Shown: positions 7,789 to 18,598, counted from the stretch's first letter. The stretch: DNA of 64,000 nt from Fusobacterium sp. JB019 (GCA_030673965.1 JAUTCN010000019.1:40025-104024), one strand, 5' to 3'. Program-made: numbers and translations. The notes: generated from the sequence alone by a model not told the origin.

Positions 7789-10683
7789 ATGACAAATATA
7801 AAAATTGTAGATACAACATTAAGAGATGGAGAACAAACACCTAGAGTCAATTTAAATACAAATGAAAAATTAAGAATAGCTAAACAATTAGAACATTTAG
7901 GAGTAGATGTTATTGAAGCTGGATTTGCTGTAGCATCTCCTGGAGATTTTGAAGCAGTTAGTTTAATAGCCAAAGAAATTAAAAATTCAACAGTTTCTAG
8001 TCTTTCTAGGCTTGTAAAAAAAGATATTGACGCTTCTGTTAAAGCTCTTCAACAAGCTTCTAGACCTAGGATACATGTTTTTATTGCAACTTCACCAATA
8101 CATAGAAAATTTAAATTAAAAATGACAAAAAAAGAAATTATAAAAAGTATACAGGAAAATGTAGCTTATGCTAAAAAATTCGTTGATGAAATCGAATTTT
8201 CTTGTGAAGATGGCACTAGAACAGAAAAAGAATTTTTAGTAGAAGCTTACTCTACAGCTATTGAAGCTGGAGCCACTATCTTAAATGTTCCTGATACTGT
8301 AGGATATCGAACTCCTGAAGAAATGTTTTCTCTTATTTCCTATTTAAAAACTAACATAAGAAATATTGAAAAAGCTGAAATATCAGTACATTGTCACAAT
8401 GATTTAGGTCTTTCAGTAGCAAATTCAATTGCTTCTGTCAAAGGAGGAGCAACTCAAATCGAATGTACAATAAATGGTTTAGGAGAAAGAGCTGGAAATA
8501 CTTCTTTAGAGGAAGTTACTATGATTATTAATACAAGAAAAGATATTTTTCAAGGATATCAAACTAAAATTAACACTCAACAATTATATCCTACAAGTAA
8601 ATTAGTTGGATTATTAACAGGAGTTGAACCTCAACCTAACAAAGCTATTGTTGGAGCAAATGCTTTTTCTCATGAATCTGGAATTCATCAACATGGAGTT
8701 TTAGAAAACCCTGAAACATATGAAATTATGAAACCTAAAACTGTAGGAAGAAGCAATGACAGTCTTATCCTTGGAAAACTTTCTGGAAAACATGCTTTCA
8801 TTGATAAATTAAACAATTTAGGAATTCATAACTTATCAGAAGAAAAAATTTCTCAATTGTTTGAAAAATTTAAAAAATTAGCAGATAAAAAGAAATATAT
8901 TTTAGATGATGATATTATTGCATTAATCGCTGAAGATGCTGGAATATCTACAAATGATAAATTTAAACTTAAACATTTTGAAATTTATAGATCTGAAAAT
9001 AAAACAAAAGCAAAAATTGAAATATTGGAAAATAATATTCTAAAAACTGGAGAAGCTTTTGGAGATGGACCTGTAGATGCTGCATTCCAGGTTATTAATA
9101 AAATATTTGGTTCTGAACTTTATCTAGAAGAATATAGATTAGATGCAATTACAGAAGCTGTAGATGCTCAAGCCCAAGCTACTGTAATTGTTTCTAACAA
9201 AGGAAAAGAATTTATTGGACGTGGTCAAAGTACTGATATTGTTGAAGCTAGTATAAAAGCATATATTCATGCTATAAATAGAGTTTCTATTATTGGTAAA
9301 ACTTTATTTGATAAAGTTTGGGATAAACACGTTATTACTGGAAAAACTGGAGAAGCTCAATTACTTTATATAGATTTACATTTACTTCATGAAGTTACTT
9401 CTCCTCAAGCATTTTCAGGATTAAGATTACAAAATAGAAATGTTAGAAGACCTGACTTATGTTTTGCAACTATGGATCACAATACTCCAACAACTTTAGA
9501 AGAAAGAAAATTTATAAAAGATTCTTTCTCTAGAGCTCAATTAGAAGCTTTAAAAAATAACTGTAATGAATTTGGAATTGAGCTTGCTGATATGAATGAT
9601 GAAAGAAATGGAATAGTTCATACTGTTGGTCCTGAACAAGGTTTAACTCAACCTGGAAAAACTATTGTTTGTGGAGATAGTCATACAGCAACTCATGGAG
9701 CTTTTGGAGCCATTGCTTTTGGAATAGGAACTAGCGAAGTAGAACATGTTCTTGCAACTCAAACTTTATGGCAAAAAAAACCAAAAACAATGGGAGTTAA
9801 AATAACAGGAAAATTACCTAAAGGTGTTTACGCTAAAGATATTATTTTACATTTTATAAAAAAATATGGTGTAGCAATTGGAAATGGTTATGCTTTTGAA
9901 TTTTACGGTGACACTATTGATTCTTTAGATATGGAAAGTAGATTAACTATTTGTAATATGGCAATTGAAGCTGGAGGAAAATCTGGAATAATAGCTCCTG
10001 ATAAAAAAACTTTTGAATATTTAAAAGGAAGACCTTATGCCCCTAATGATAAAAATTTAAAAAACATGATCTCTCAATGGGAAGATTTAAAAACCGATTC
10101 TTTTGAAGCTTTTGATAAAATAATAACTTTAGATGTTAGTAATCTAGAACCTCAAATTACTTGGGGAACTTCTCCTGAAATGGGAATGAATATAACTGAT
10201 TCTTTCCCAGAAATAAAAGACTCTAATGATAAAAAAGCTTATGAATATATGGGATTAACTCCTGGGGATTTACCTAAGAGCATTCCTTTGAAACATGTTT
10301 TTATCGGTTCTTGTACTAACGGACGATTAAGCGACTTAAAAATCGCAGCCTCTTACATAAAAGGAAGAACAATAAATCCTAATATATCTGGTATTGTAGT
10401 ACCTGGATCTCAAATTGTAAAAAGACAAGCTGAAGAACTTGGAATTGATAAAATATTTAAAGATGCTGGATTCCAGTGGAGAGAATCTGGATGTTCTAGT
10501 TGTTTAGGAATGAACCCTGATTTAATACCTTTTGGAGAGCATTGCGCTTCTACATCAAATAGAAATTTCGAAGGTAGACAAGGAAATGGTGCTAGAACTC
10601 ATTTAGTTAGCCCTGCTATGGCTGTCCTTGCTGCTATTTATGGACATTTTATAGATTCTAGATTTGAAAAAGAGGAGGCTTAA
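7789..10683 (+). CDS. leuAC: fused 2-isopropylmalate synthase / isopropylmalate isomerase large subunit
   Basis: A 964-residue protein joins two leucine enzymes. Residues 1 to about 500 are Leu[12 protein letters not shown] near the N-terminus, the metal motif [16 protein letters not shown], and a full C-terminal regulatory domain. From about residue 503 ([13 protein letters not shown]) it is a complete LeuC. That part has [23 protein letters not shown] and the three cluster cysteines in FIGSCTN (Cys842) and GCSSC (Cys902, Cys905). The join has almost no linker, as if a stop codon between adjoining genes was lost. No frame break is visible. LeuD, the partner of the LeuC half, is next. The fusion would place the first and third activities of the leucine branch on one chain. 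Confidence 0.93.
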   Translation: MTNIKIVDTTLRDGEQTPRVNLNTNEKLRIAKQLEHLGVDVIEAGFAVASPGDFEAVSLIAKEIKNSTVSSLSRLVKKDIDASVKALQQASRPRIHVFIATSPIHRKFKLKMTKKEIIKSIQENVAYAKKFVDEIEFSCEDGTRTEKEFLVEAYSTAIEAGATILNVPDTVGYRTPEEMFSLISYLKTNIRNIEKAEISVHCHNDLGLSVANSIASVKGGATQIECTINGLGERAGNTSLEEVTMIINTRKDIFQGYQTKINTQQLYPTSKLVGLLTGVEPQPNKAIVGANAFSHESGIHQHGVLENPETYEIMKPKTVGRSNDSLILGKLSGKHAFIDKLNNLGIHNLSEEKISQLFEKFKKLADKKKYILDDDIIALIAEDAGISTNDKFKLKHFEIYRSENKTKAKIEILENNILKTGEAFGDGPVDAAFQVINKIFGSELYLEEYRLDAITEAVDAQAQATVIVSNKGKEFIGRGQSTDIVEASIKAYIHAINRVSIIGKTLFDKVWDKHVITGKTGEAQLLYIDLHLLHEVTSPQAFSGLRLQNRNVRRPDLCFATMDHNTPTTLEERKFIKDSFSRAQLEALKNNCNEFGIELADMNDERNGIVHTVGPEQGLTQPGKTIVCGDSHTATHGAFGAIAFGIGTSEVEHVLATQTLWQKKPKTMGVKITGKLPKGVYAKDIILHFIKKYGVAIGNGYAFEFYGDTIDSLDMESRLTICNMAIEAGGKSGIIAPDKKTFEYLKGRPYAPNDKNLKNMISQWEDLKTDSFEAFDKIITLDVSNLEPQITWGTSPEMGMNITDSFPEIKDSNDKKAYEYMGLTPGDLPKSIPLKHVFIGSCTNGRLSDLKIAASYIKGRTINPNISGIVVPGSQIVKRQAEELGIDKIFKDAGFQWRESGCSSCLGMNPDLIPFGEHCASTSNRNFEGRQGNGARTHLVSPAMAVLAAIYGHFIDSRFEKEEA

Positions 10684-10688
10684 TTAAT

Positions 10689-11264
10689 ATGAAGGCATTT
10701 ACTAAATATACAGGAACTATTGTTCCTATTATGCATAACAATATTGACACTGACCAGCTTATTCCTAAACAATATTTGAAAAGCACTGAAAAAACTGGTT
10801 TTGGAAAATTTGTTTTTGATGAATGGAGATACAATCAAGATAGAAGTGAAAATAAAAATTTTAATTTAAATAAATTCGAATATAAAAATGGAACTATTTT
10901 AATTACAGGAGAAAATTTTGGGTGTGGATCATCAAGAGAACATGCAGCTTGGGCATTACAAGATTACGGTATCCATGTAATTATTGCTGGTAGTTACTCT
11001 GGAATATTTTATATGAATTGGTTGAACAATGGACACCTTCCTATTATTCTTCCTAAAGAAGAAAGAATGAAATTAGCTTCTCTTTCTGGAAAAGAACCTA
11101 TTACTATTGATTTAGAAAATAATAAAATTATAACAAAAGAATTTGAATATAGTTTTAAATTAGAAGATTCTTGGAAAACTAAATTATTAAAAGGTCTAGA
11201 TGCTATAGATGTTACACTAGAGTCTATCCATTTAATAAAAACTTATGAACAAAAAAATTATTAG
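10689..11264 (+). CDS. leuD: isopropylmalate isomerase small subunit
   Basis: LeuD pairs with the LeuC half of the upstream fusion to interconvert 2- and 3-isopropylmalate. The 191-residue protein has the family motifs NIDTDQLIPKQYLK near the N-terminus and GENFGCGSSREHAAWAL. The length is typical of the longer, proteobacterial-type LeuD. It starts five bases after the fusion gene, with the ribosome-binding site gaggagg inside the end of that gene. This spacing supports coupled expression of the two isomerase halves. Confidence 0.95.
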   Translation: MKAFTKYTGTIVPIMHNNIDTDQLIPKQYLKSTEKTGFGKFVFDEWRYNQDRSENKNFNLNKFEYKNGTILITGENFGCGSSREHAAWALQDYGIHVIIAGSYSGIFYMNWLNNGHLPIILPKEERMKLASLSGKEPITIDLENNKIITKEFEYSFKLEDSWKTKLLKGLDAIDVTLESIHLIKTYEQKNY

Positions 11265-11273
11265 GAGGGCTTT

Positions 11274-12335
11274 ATGAATTATAAAATTACTGTTTTAAAA
11301 GGTGACGGAATTGGACCTGAAATTGTAAATGAAGCAATTAAAATTCTTCATAAAATTGGAAAAAGTTATAACCACAATTTTAATTTTGAAAGAGGTTATT
11401 TAGGAGGAGAATCTATCGATAAATATAAAGTTCCTCTTAGTGAAGAAACAATTAAACTTTGTGAGGAAAGTGATTCTGTTCTTTTGGGAGCTATTGGTGG
11501 ACCAAAATGGGATAACATAAACCCTGAAATAAGACCTGAAAAAGGATTACTACAAATAAGAAAAGCTTTAAATCTTTATTGTAATTTAAGACCTGCAATA
11601 TTATTTGACTCTCTTAAAGATTCTTCTCCTTTAAAATCTTCTGTTATAAAAGATGGATTAGATATTATGGTAGTTAGAGAATTGACCGGTGGATTATATT
11701 TTGGCCCTAGACATAGAGATAAAGACAAAGCTTATGATACCTTGCTTTATTCTAATTCCGAAGTAGAAAGAATTGCTAAAAAAGCTTATGAAATTGCTAA
11801 ATTAAGAAATAATAAAGTAACAAATGTAGATAAAAGAAATGTATTAGATAGCTCTAAACTTTGGAGAGATGTTGTTATTGAAGCAGGAAAAAGTTATCCT
11901 GAAATCAAACTTGATCATATGTATGTTGATAACGCTGCTATGCAACTTGTAGTTAATCCAAACCAATTTGATGTTATTTTAACTGGAAATTTATTTGGAG
12001 ATATTTTATCTGATGAAGCATCTATGTTAACTGGCTCTATTGGAATGTTACCTTCAGCTAGTTTAGGAGATTCTAAATTAGGAATTTATGAACCTGTCCA
12101 CGGCTCAGCTCCTGATATTGCTGGGAAAGGAATCGCTAATCCTATTGCAACTATATTATCTGCTGCGATGATGTTAAAATATTCTTTTAATTTAATAGAT
12201 GAAAGTAACGCTATTGAAAAAGCTGTAAAAAAAGTTCTAGAACAAGGATATAGAACCCCTGATATATACAGTGAAGGAACTAAACAAATTTCCACTTCTG
12301 AAATGGGAGATTTAATTGCATGGAATATTCGTTAA
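11274..12335 (+). CDS. leuB: 3-isopropylmalate dehydrogenase
   Basis: LeuB oxidises and decarboxylates 3-isopropylmalate to 2-ketoisocaproate with NAD. The 353-residue sequence shows GDGIGPEIV at the N-terminus, the MVVRELTGGLYFG substrate loop, DNAAMQL, and the LTGNLFGDILSDEASML metal-binding stretch. It then has the GSAPDIAGKGIANP nucleotide region. The length is normal. It lies ten bases after leuD with a ggaggg site, and its end overlaps the ABC ATPase gene by 16 bases. Confidence 0.95.
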   Translation: MNYKITVLKGDGIGPEIVNEAIKILHKIGKSYNHNFNFERGYLGGESIDKYKVPLSEETIKLCEESDSVLLGAIGGPKWDNINPEIRPEKGLLQIRKALNLYCNLRPAILFDSLKDSSPLKSSVIKDGLDIMVVRELTGGLYFGPRHRDKDKAYDTLLYSNSEVERIAKKAYEIAKLRNNKVTNVDKRNVLDSSKLWRDVVIEAGKSYPEIKLDHMYVDNAAMQLVVNPNQFDVILTGNLFGDILSDEASMLTGSIGMLPSASLGDSKLGIYEPVHGSAPDIAGKGIANPIATILSAAMMLKYSFNLIDESNAIEKAVKKVLEQGYRTPDIYSEGTKQISTSEMGDLIAWNIR

Positions 12336-13123
12336 ATAAAAAAGAAATTCTTTCCTATGAAAATATTTCATTCATAAGAGAAAATAGAAAAATTTTAAAT
12401 AAAATAAATTGGAAAATAAATTCAGGAGAGCACTGGGCTTTAATTGGTCTTAACGGTAGTGGAAAATCAACTTTACTTAATATGATTCCTGCTTACACTT
12501 TTCCAACTAAAGGAAAACTTATTGTTTTTGAAAATATTTTTGGAAATTGCGTTTGGGCTAAAGTTAGAGAAAAAATAGGTTTTGTTAGTGCTAGTTTATC
12601 TAATTTTTCAAATATTTTAAATATTCAAAGTATAGAAGATATTATAATTTCAGGTAAATTTAGTTCCATTGGAATTTATGAAAAAATAACAAACTACGAT
12701 AAAGAGTTAGCAAAAAAATTAATTGAAGAATTTGATATTTCTTATTTAATTAGTAAAAATTATAAAGACTTTTCTCAAGGAGAAAAAATGAAAGTTCTTC
12801 TTGCTAGAGCATTTATGAATAATCCTCAACTTCTTATTTTAGATGAGCCATGCTCTGGTTTAGATTTGAAATCTAGAGAACATTTTTTAAATCTATTAAG
12901 AAAAACAGCAAAAAAATCAAAAGCACCATTAATATATGTAACTCATCAATTAGATGAATTAATTCCTGAAATTACTCATGTAGCTATTTTAGGAAAAGAT
13001 GGTGCTATGATAGCAACTGGTAAAAAAGAAAAAGTACTTACGGAAAAAAACTTATCTATGCTTTACGAAGTAAATGTTAAGTTAATTTGGGAACAAGGAA
13101 GACCTTGGGTCATCATTAAATAA
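12320..13123 (+). CDS. orphan ABC ATPase within the leu-ilv operon
   Basis: The 267-residue protein is a single ABC ATPase domain: Walker A GLNGSGKST, signature FSQGEKMKVLLARA, Walker B LLILDEPCSGLD and the H-loop THQLDE. No permease gene is nearby. It overlaps leuB by 16 bases and precedes ilvC by 27, so it is firmly inside the operon. It resembles the YlmA/ModF-like ATPases, and from memory the lactococcal leu-ilv operon also carries an ATPase of this kind between its leu and ilv genes. Whether it energises transport, regulates or acts on ribosomes cannot be told from sequence. Confidence 0.8.
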   Translation: MEYSLNKKEILSYENISFIRENRKILNKINWKINSGEHWALIGLNGSGKSTLLNMIPAYTFPTKGKLIVFENIFGNCVWAKVREKIGFVSASLSNFSNILNIQSIEDIIISGKFSSIGIYEKITNYDKELAKKLIEEFDISYLISKNYKDFSQGEKMKVLLARAFMNNPQLLILDEPCSGLDLKSREHFLNLLRKTAKKSKAPLIYVTHQLDELIPEITHVAILGKDGAMIATGKKEKVLTEKNLSMLYEVNVKLIWEQGRPWVIIK

Positions 13124-13138
13124 TAAAAAAAAAATTAG

Positions 13139-14167
<1,029 letters not shown>

Positions 14168-14178
14168 AATATTTTCTA

Positions 14179-14209
14179 GAGAGAATATCAAAAGATATTC
14201 TCTCTTTTT
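14179..14209 (+). terminator. intrinsic terminator after ilvC
   Basis: GAGAGAATATC and GATATTCTCTC form an 11-bp stem with an AAAA loop, followed by TTTTT. It closes the ilvB2-ilvC operon. Confidence 0.88.
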
Positions 14210-14262
14210 ATTACAATATGATATAATTAAAATATAAAAGAATAAAATTAAGAGGTGAAATA

Positions 14263-15144
14263 ATGAAGAAAGTTAAATTTTTTTATAATCCCTTTTCTGG
14301 AGAAAGAGCTATTCTTAAATATCTAGATTATATTATCAACTCTTATCAAAAAAAAGGATTTTTAATTATCCCATTTAGAATAAGTTATAATTTTAATTTA
14401 GAAAACGCTTTTAATGATATAGATGAATCTTATGATCATATATTAATCTCTGGAGGAGATGGGACTATTAATGAAATAGTTAATATTATGAAAAACAATA
14501 ATATTGATATTCCAATTGCTGTTTTACCTGCTGGAACAGCTAATGATTTTGCAAATGTTTTAGGAATGCCTAAAAGTATCAGACAATCTGTAGATAAAAT
14601 ATTAAATAGTAAAATCTCATATGTTGATTTAGGAATTGCAAATAATAAATATTTTATTAATGTGTTTAGTTGTGGTCTTTTCACAGATGTTTCTCAAAAA
14701 ACTTCTTCTGAATATAAAAATATTTTTGGAAAATTAGCTTATTATTTTACTGGATTAAAAGAATTACCAAAATTTAAACTATTAAATCTTTCTATTAAAG
14801 CTAATGAATTTTCTTTTGAGGGAGAATCTATTTTATTTTTTATTTTTAATGGAAGAACTGCGGGATCCTTTGAAATAGCTCACGATTCTCGCATTGATGA
14901 TGGTTTGTTAAATGTCATTATTATTTCAAATGAAAATTTAATAAATGTAATTAAGATCTTACCTCAATTTTTATTAAGAAAAAATTTTTCATATCCAAAA
15001 GGAATTATAAACTTCAAAACATCTGAACTTTATATTAACGTTTTAAATAAAGACTATTCATCAGATATGGATGGAGAAAAGGGTCCTGATTTTCCTGTTA
15101 AAATCTCTTGCATTAAAAATGGAATTAAAGTATTGGGTTATTAA
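14263..15144 (+). CDS. diacylglycerol/lipid kinase family protein (YegS/DagK-like)
   Basis: This 293-residue protein belongs to the soluble lipid kinase family that phosphorylates diacylglycerol or related lipids. It shows the N-terminal FYNPFSGE, the nucleotide motif SGGDGTINEIVNIM and the following PAGTANDFANVLGMP. Later it has a DSRIDDGLLNVIIIS block and a DMDGEKGP end, all family landmarks. The length is typical. It is a single gene after the ilvC terminator, with its own aagaggtg site, and converges on murI. The exact lipid substrate is not readable from sequence. Confidence 0.87.
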   Translation: MKKVKFFYNPFSGERAILKYLDYIINSYQKKGFLIIPFRISYNFNLENAFNDIDESYDHILISGGDGTINEIVNIMKNNNIDIPIAVLPAGTANDFANVLGMPKSIRQSVDKILNSKISYVDLGIANNKYFINVFSCGLFTDVSQKTSSEYKNIFGKLAYYFTGLKELPKFKLLNLSIKANEFSFEGESILFFIFNGRTAGSFEIAHDSRIDDGLLNVIIISNENLINVIKILPQFLLRKNFSYPKGIINFKTSELYINVLNKDYSSDMDGEKGPDFPVKISCIKNGIKVLGY

Positions 15145-15145
15145 G

Positions 15146-15195
15146 AAAAGTGCACATTTATCTTAGCTGCTTTAAGATAAACGTGCACTTTTTTT
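15146..15195. terminator. bidirectional terminator between the lipid kinase gene and murI
   Basis: A long hairpin pairs AAAAGTGCAC with GTGCACTTTT and TTTATCTTA with TAAGATAAA. A runs flank one side and T runs the other, so it can end transcripts from both convergent genes. Confidence 0.85.
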
Positions 15196-15208
15196 AAATA
15201 TTTATAGT

Positions 15209-16000
15209 TTACTTTAAATCTATTTTATAAACATCTATATTTTTTTGTTTTAAAAATTTTTCTGCTTTTTCTTTAAAAGTTTCAACCTCACCAGTTACAT
15301 AAAATTCTACATTCCCCTTTTTTTTCTTTTCATTTAACAAGTTGTTTTCTCTGAGAGTTCTATAAACTTCTCTTACACACTCATCACTTGGAACAATTAT
15401 TTCACCACTAAATTTTTTACTTATTTCATCTTTTATAAAAGGATAATGTGTACAAGCTAATAAAAGAGCTTCTGAATTTCTAGAAACATGAGACATATAT
15501 TCATCTAAAATATCATCTCTATTTTTAATCGTTTCCCAACCTTTTTCTATCATAGGACATAATAGTTCACATCCTACAACATTTACTTTTATCTTTTTAT
15601 TTTTTTTATGTATTTTTTTTTCATGATCTCCACTTTTAGCAGTAAAAGGGGTACACAAAATTGAAACTTCTTTGTAGCCTCCCTCCAAAACAATTTCGAC
15701 TCCTGCATCTATAATGCCAACAATAGGAATATTACAGTTTTCTTTCAAATAATCTAAAGCAGCTATAGAAGCTGTATTACAAGCAACAACAATCATTTTA
15801 CATTTATTTAAAATTAAAAATTCTACAATTCTTAATGCTAATTTTCTAATTTCTTCTTTAGTTCTCCCGCCATAGGGAATATTCTTCGTATCTCCTACAT
15901 ATATTATATCTTCATTCGGCATTAATTTTATTAAACTTTTTAAAACACTAACTCCTCCTAAACCTGAATCAAGAACTCCTATACTACATGATTTCACCAT
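15209..16000 (-). CDS. murI: glutamate racemase
   Basis: MurI makes D-glutamate for peptidoglycan. The 263-residue protein has the N-terminal GVLDSGLGGVSVL motif, the two catalytic cysteines in VVACNTAS and LLACTHYPF, and the NIPYGGRTKEE loop. A TTG start five codons upstream is open, but the ATG at 16000 lies at the right distance from ggag and gives the usual N-terminus. It is the third gene of a minus-strand unit behind the two TtcA-like genes. Confidence 0.93.
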   Translation of the reverse strand: MVKSCSIGVLDSGLGGVSVLKSLIKLMPNEDIIYVGDTKNIPYGGRTKEEIRKLALRIVEFLILNKCKMIVVACNTASIAALDYLKENCNIPIVGIIDAGVEIVLEGGYKEVSILCTPFTAKSGDHEKKIHKKNKKIKVNVVGCELLCPMIEKGWETIKNRDDILDEYMSHVSRNSEALLLACTHYPFIKDEISKKFSGEIIVPSDECVREVYRTLRENNLLNEKKKKGNVEFYVTGEVETFKEKAEKFLKQKNIDVYKIDLK

Positions 16001-16027
16001 TTTTTCACTCTCCAAACTCTTTATATT

Positions 16028-16789
16028 CTAAAACAAGTCTTTTATACTGTTTAATATTACACTTCTAACATCTTTATTTTCTAAAGACAAGTTTTTTATT
16101 ATATTTTTTACTTTAAGTCTCTTTGAATCTTTACTATCTTCATAAGGACATTTATTTTTTAAAATAGGTAATTCTAATCTATTCGAATACCTAATTAGAT
16201 TCTTTTCTTCTACAAAAGCCATTGGACGAATTACTCTTATCCCATGATTTTCAGAAATATAAGAAGGCTTCATTATATTTCTATTTCCTTGATATATTAT
16301 ATTCATTAAAAACGTCTCTATTATATCATCTTTATGGTGGCCTAGTGCAAGCTTTTTTATTTTTTTTTCTTTCATAAAAGAATATAATATTCCTCTTCTT
16401 AATCTTCCACATAAAAAACATGGATTTTTCTCTTTATTTTCACCAATCACCAAATCTTTTAATTTTGTTTTTATTATTTCTATTTTTAAACCTAAAAATT
16501 CGCAATATTTTTTTATTTCACCTAAATCTGAAATATCTTCTTCCATATGGATATGTATTGGAATAATATCAAATTTTATATTAGATATTATTCTCACTCT
16601 AACCAAAGCATTCAATAATATCAAACTATCTTTTCCACCAGAGACTCCTATTGCAATTTTATCTCCTTCTTCAATCATATTAAACTGATGCATCGCTTTT
16701 CCTATTTTATTCCAAAGAACTTTATTATAGCCTTTTGCCTCTATAAACTTCAATAATTCTCTTTCTTTTTTAGTTTCTATATTAGCCAT
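16028..16789 (-). CDS. TtcA-like tRNA thiolation ATPase, second of a tandem pair
   Basis: The 253-residue protein is a PP-loop ATP pyrophosphatase of the TtcA/TilS family: GVSGGKDSLILLN binds ATP, and PCFLCGRLRRGILY carries a CxxC. A third cysteine sits in LKNKCPYED. Two CxxC cysteines plus a distal one are what TtcA uses to hold a [4Fe-4S] cluster for 2-thiocytidine formation in tRNA. It overlaps the upstream paralogue by eight bases. Whether the two work on different tRNAs or as a heteromer is open. Confidence 0.82.
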   Translation of the reverse strand: MANIETKKERELLKFIEAKGYNKVLWNKIGKAMHQFNMIEEGDKIAIGVSGGKDSLILLNALVRVRIISNIKFDIIPIHIHMEEDISDLGEIKKYCEFLGLKIEIIKTKLKDLVIGENKEKNPCFLCGRLRRGILYSFMKEKKIKKLALGHHKDDIIETFLMNIIYQGNRNIMKPSYISENHGIRVIRPMAFVEEKNLIRYSNRLELPILKNKCPYEDSKDSKRLKVKNIIKNLSLENKDVRSVILNSIKDLF

Positions 16790-17576
16790 TTTTATTTCCC
16801 TTTGTATATCCCATAATATAATCTATATTTACATTTTTTAATGAATTAAAAATACTTTGTTTTATATTAGAATTATTTTCCTCCAAAGTATTTAAAAGTT
16901 TCTTTATCTCACGTCTTTTAGAATCCTTTTCTCCAGATTCAACTGAACATCCACATCCCATAGGTACTATATTATTTCTATTCATAAACGATATAATATC
17001 CTTTTCTTTTATATAAGCCATTGGTCTTATTACTGTCAATTTCCCACTTGTAGAATTTACTTTAGGAATCATAGTCTTTATTGTTCCTGCATAAAACATA
17101 TTAATTAAAGCTGTTTCTACTATATCATCAAAATGATGTCCTAAGGCTAACTTATTACAGCCTAATTCTTCTACTTTATTATATAAAACTCCTCTTCTCA
17201 TTTTAGCACATAAAAAACATGGATTTTCAGGATCTTCTTTAAAGGCAACTTTCCAAACATTTGAATCAAAAATTTCACAAGAAATATTTAAATCTATTAA
17301 ATTTTTCTTAAAAGAAAATAAATCTTTCTCAGAAAAACCAGGATTCATAGAAATAAATACCACTTCAAAATTTTTACTTTTATCTCTTTTTAATTCTTGA
17401 AATAATTTACAAAGAATTAAACTATCTTTTCCTCCAGATACTCCTACTGCAATTTTATCTCCTTCTTCAATGAGATCAAAATCCTTTATTGCTTTGATAA
17501 ATTTTCTCCATATCTTTTTTCTATAAGATTTTCTTAAACTTTCCAAATATAAATCTTTTTCTAAATTTAATGTCAT
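16782..17576 (-). CDS. TtcA-like tRNA thiolation ATPase, first of a tandem pair
   Basis: This 264-residue paralogue shares the whole plan of its neighbour: PP-loop AVGVSGGKDSLILC, PCFLCAKMRRGVLY, LALGHHFDDIVET, and a distal Cys cluster, here doubled as MGCGCSVESGEKDSKRR. It starts after an agaaaggg site. An extended -10 element TGATATAAT lies upstream near 17620. The gene heads a unit of two TtcA-like genes and murI, and is divergent from a small Cys-rich winged-helix gene. The reaction is inferred to be ATP-dependent tRNA base thiolation. Confidence 0.82.
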   Translation of the reverse strand: MTLNLEKDLYLESLRKSYRKKIWRKFIKAIKDFDLIEEGDKIAVGVSGGKDSLILCKLFQELKRDKSKNFEVVFISMNPGFSEKDLFSFKKNLIDLNISCEIFDSNVWKVAFKEDPENPCFLCAKMRRGVLYNKVEELGCNKLALGHHFDDIVETALINMFYAGTIKTMIPKVNSTSGKLTVIRPMAYIKEKDIISFMNRNNIVPMGCGCSVESGEKDSKRREIKKLLNTLEENNSNIKQSIFNSLKNVNIDYIMGYTKGNKNG

Positions 17577-17713
17577 TTTATATTCCCTTTCTTTTTTTTA
17601 TAGAATAATTATATCATAATTTTCAAGTATTAAATATTTTTTTTATATTCTACACTATAATATGATATAATTAATTTATCTACAAATATAATTAATTTAT
17701 AGAGGGTGATATT

Positions 17714-18022
17714 ATGAATGAAATTGATGTTAAAATATTAAAATTTTTAATTTCAGGAAAAGCTTATAGCGATACAGCAATATTAAAAAATATAGGTATA
17801 ACAAAAGAGGAATTAGATTCTTCTTTTGCACGTTTACTTGATTTAGGATATATAGAGACTTATGAAGATTATTTAAAAAGAACTCATAGTGATGGTAAAC
17901 CTGCATGTATGTCTAAAAGTTGTGGTTCCGATTGTTCGGCTTGTGGAATGAAAGTTTCCCCTGAAGACTATAAAAATATTAAAGTTATTACTGCAAAAGC
18001 TATCCGAGAATTTGATTTTTAA
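17714..18022 (+). CDS. small winged-helix protein with a four-cysteine cluster
   Basis: The 102-residue protein has an N-terminal helix-turn-helix-like region (EIDVKILKFLISGKAYSD then ITKEELDSSFARLLDLGYI). A C-terminal segment follows with four closely spaced cysteines in CMSKSCGSDCSACG, a C-x4-C-x3-C-x2-C pattern. Such a cluster could bind zinc or an iron-sulfur cluster. The size and plan recall FeoC-type small regulators, but the spacing differs and I do not assign a family. It is divergent from the TtcA-like genes, with 137 bases between, and a terminator follows it. Confidence 0.65.
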   Translation: MNEIDVKILKFLISGKAYSDTAILKNIGITKEELDSSFARLLDLGYIETYEDYLKRTHSDGKPACMSKSCGSDCSACGMKVSPEDYKNIKVITAKAIREFDF

Positions 18023-18024
18023 AT

Positions 18025-18052
18025 AAAAAAGGCTAAAATATTAGCCTTTTTT
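18025..18052. terminator. bidirectional terminator
   Basis: AAAAAAGGCTAA and TTAGCCTTTTTT form a 12-bp stem with loop AATA between convergent genes. The lipoprotein gene's stop codon overlaps the T side. Confidence 0.85.
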
Positions 18053-18543
18053 TATTTTCTTCTATAATAAATTTTATTTCTTTCTTGCCTTCTATTTAAC
18101 CTAAAAGAAATATGTATATAATTACTTCTTGAGTGATAATATATTTGATCAAAACTATACTTTGATTTTTTTATTTTTACTAAAGCACTATTTAAAGCTC
18201 CTCTTCCTTTGATTGTAAAATCAACAGCTAACCCCTTTCTATGTGCTGAGTGTTTAGATCCTCCCACAAGTCTATTAATATTTCCATTTCTATACCAACT
18301 ATTAATTTGAATTTCTTTTCCTATTATTTTTCTAATATCTTCCATTCTTCTAGCAGTATAAATCATATTTCTATATTCCTTTTTGTTAGGATAATTATTT
18401 AAATGGAAAAAATTACCTCTTCTGCTACAAGTAGCTTCATAAAAAGTAAAATTTCTAGATATTTTAAAACCTGGCCTTCTTTTTATTTTTCCACATCCTG
18501 TAAAACTAAAAATTAATAAAAATATACAAATTATTTTCTTCAT
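18052..18543 (-). CDS. lipoprotein with an M15-type peptidase domain
   Basis: The 163-residue protein starts with a lipoprotein signal ending in a lipobox (FSFTGC), so it should be anchored to a membrane after processing. The remainder matches the peptidase M15 (VanY/phage endolysin-like) fold: SKHSAHRKGLAVDF supplies the zinc His and Asp, and YIHISF the last zinc His. These enzymes cleave D-Ala-containing peptide cross-links. The length is close to the compact M15_3 form, which also occurs in phages. It is a single gene between a terminator and the cvfB promoter. Confidence 0.8.
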   Translation of the reverse strand: MKKIICIFLLIFSFTGCGKIKRRPGFKISRNFTFYEATCSRRGNFFHLNNYPNKKEYRNMIYTARRMEDIRKIIGKEIQINSWYRNGNINRLVGGSKHSAHRKGLAVDFTIKGRGALNSALVKIKKSKYSFDQIYYHSRSNYIHISFRLNRRQERNKIYYRRK

Positions 18544-18598
18544 ACTCTCTCCCCATTTTATAATTTCTTATCTTTTATTATACCATATAAAATATTAT

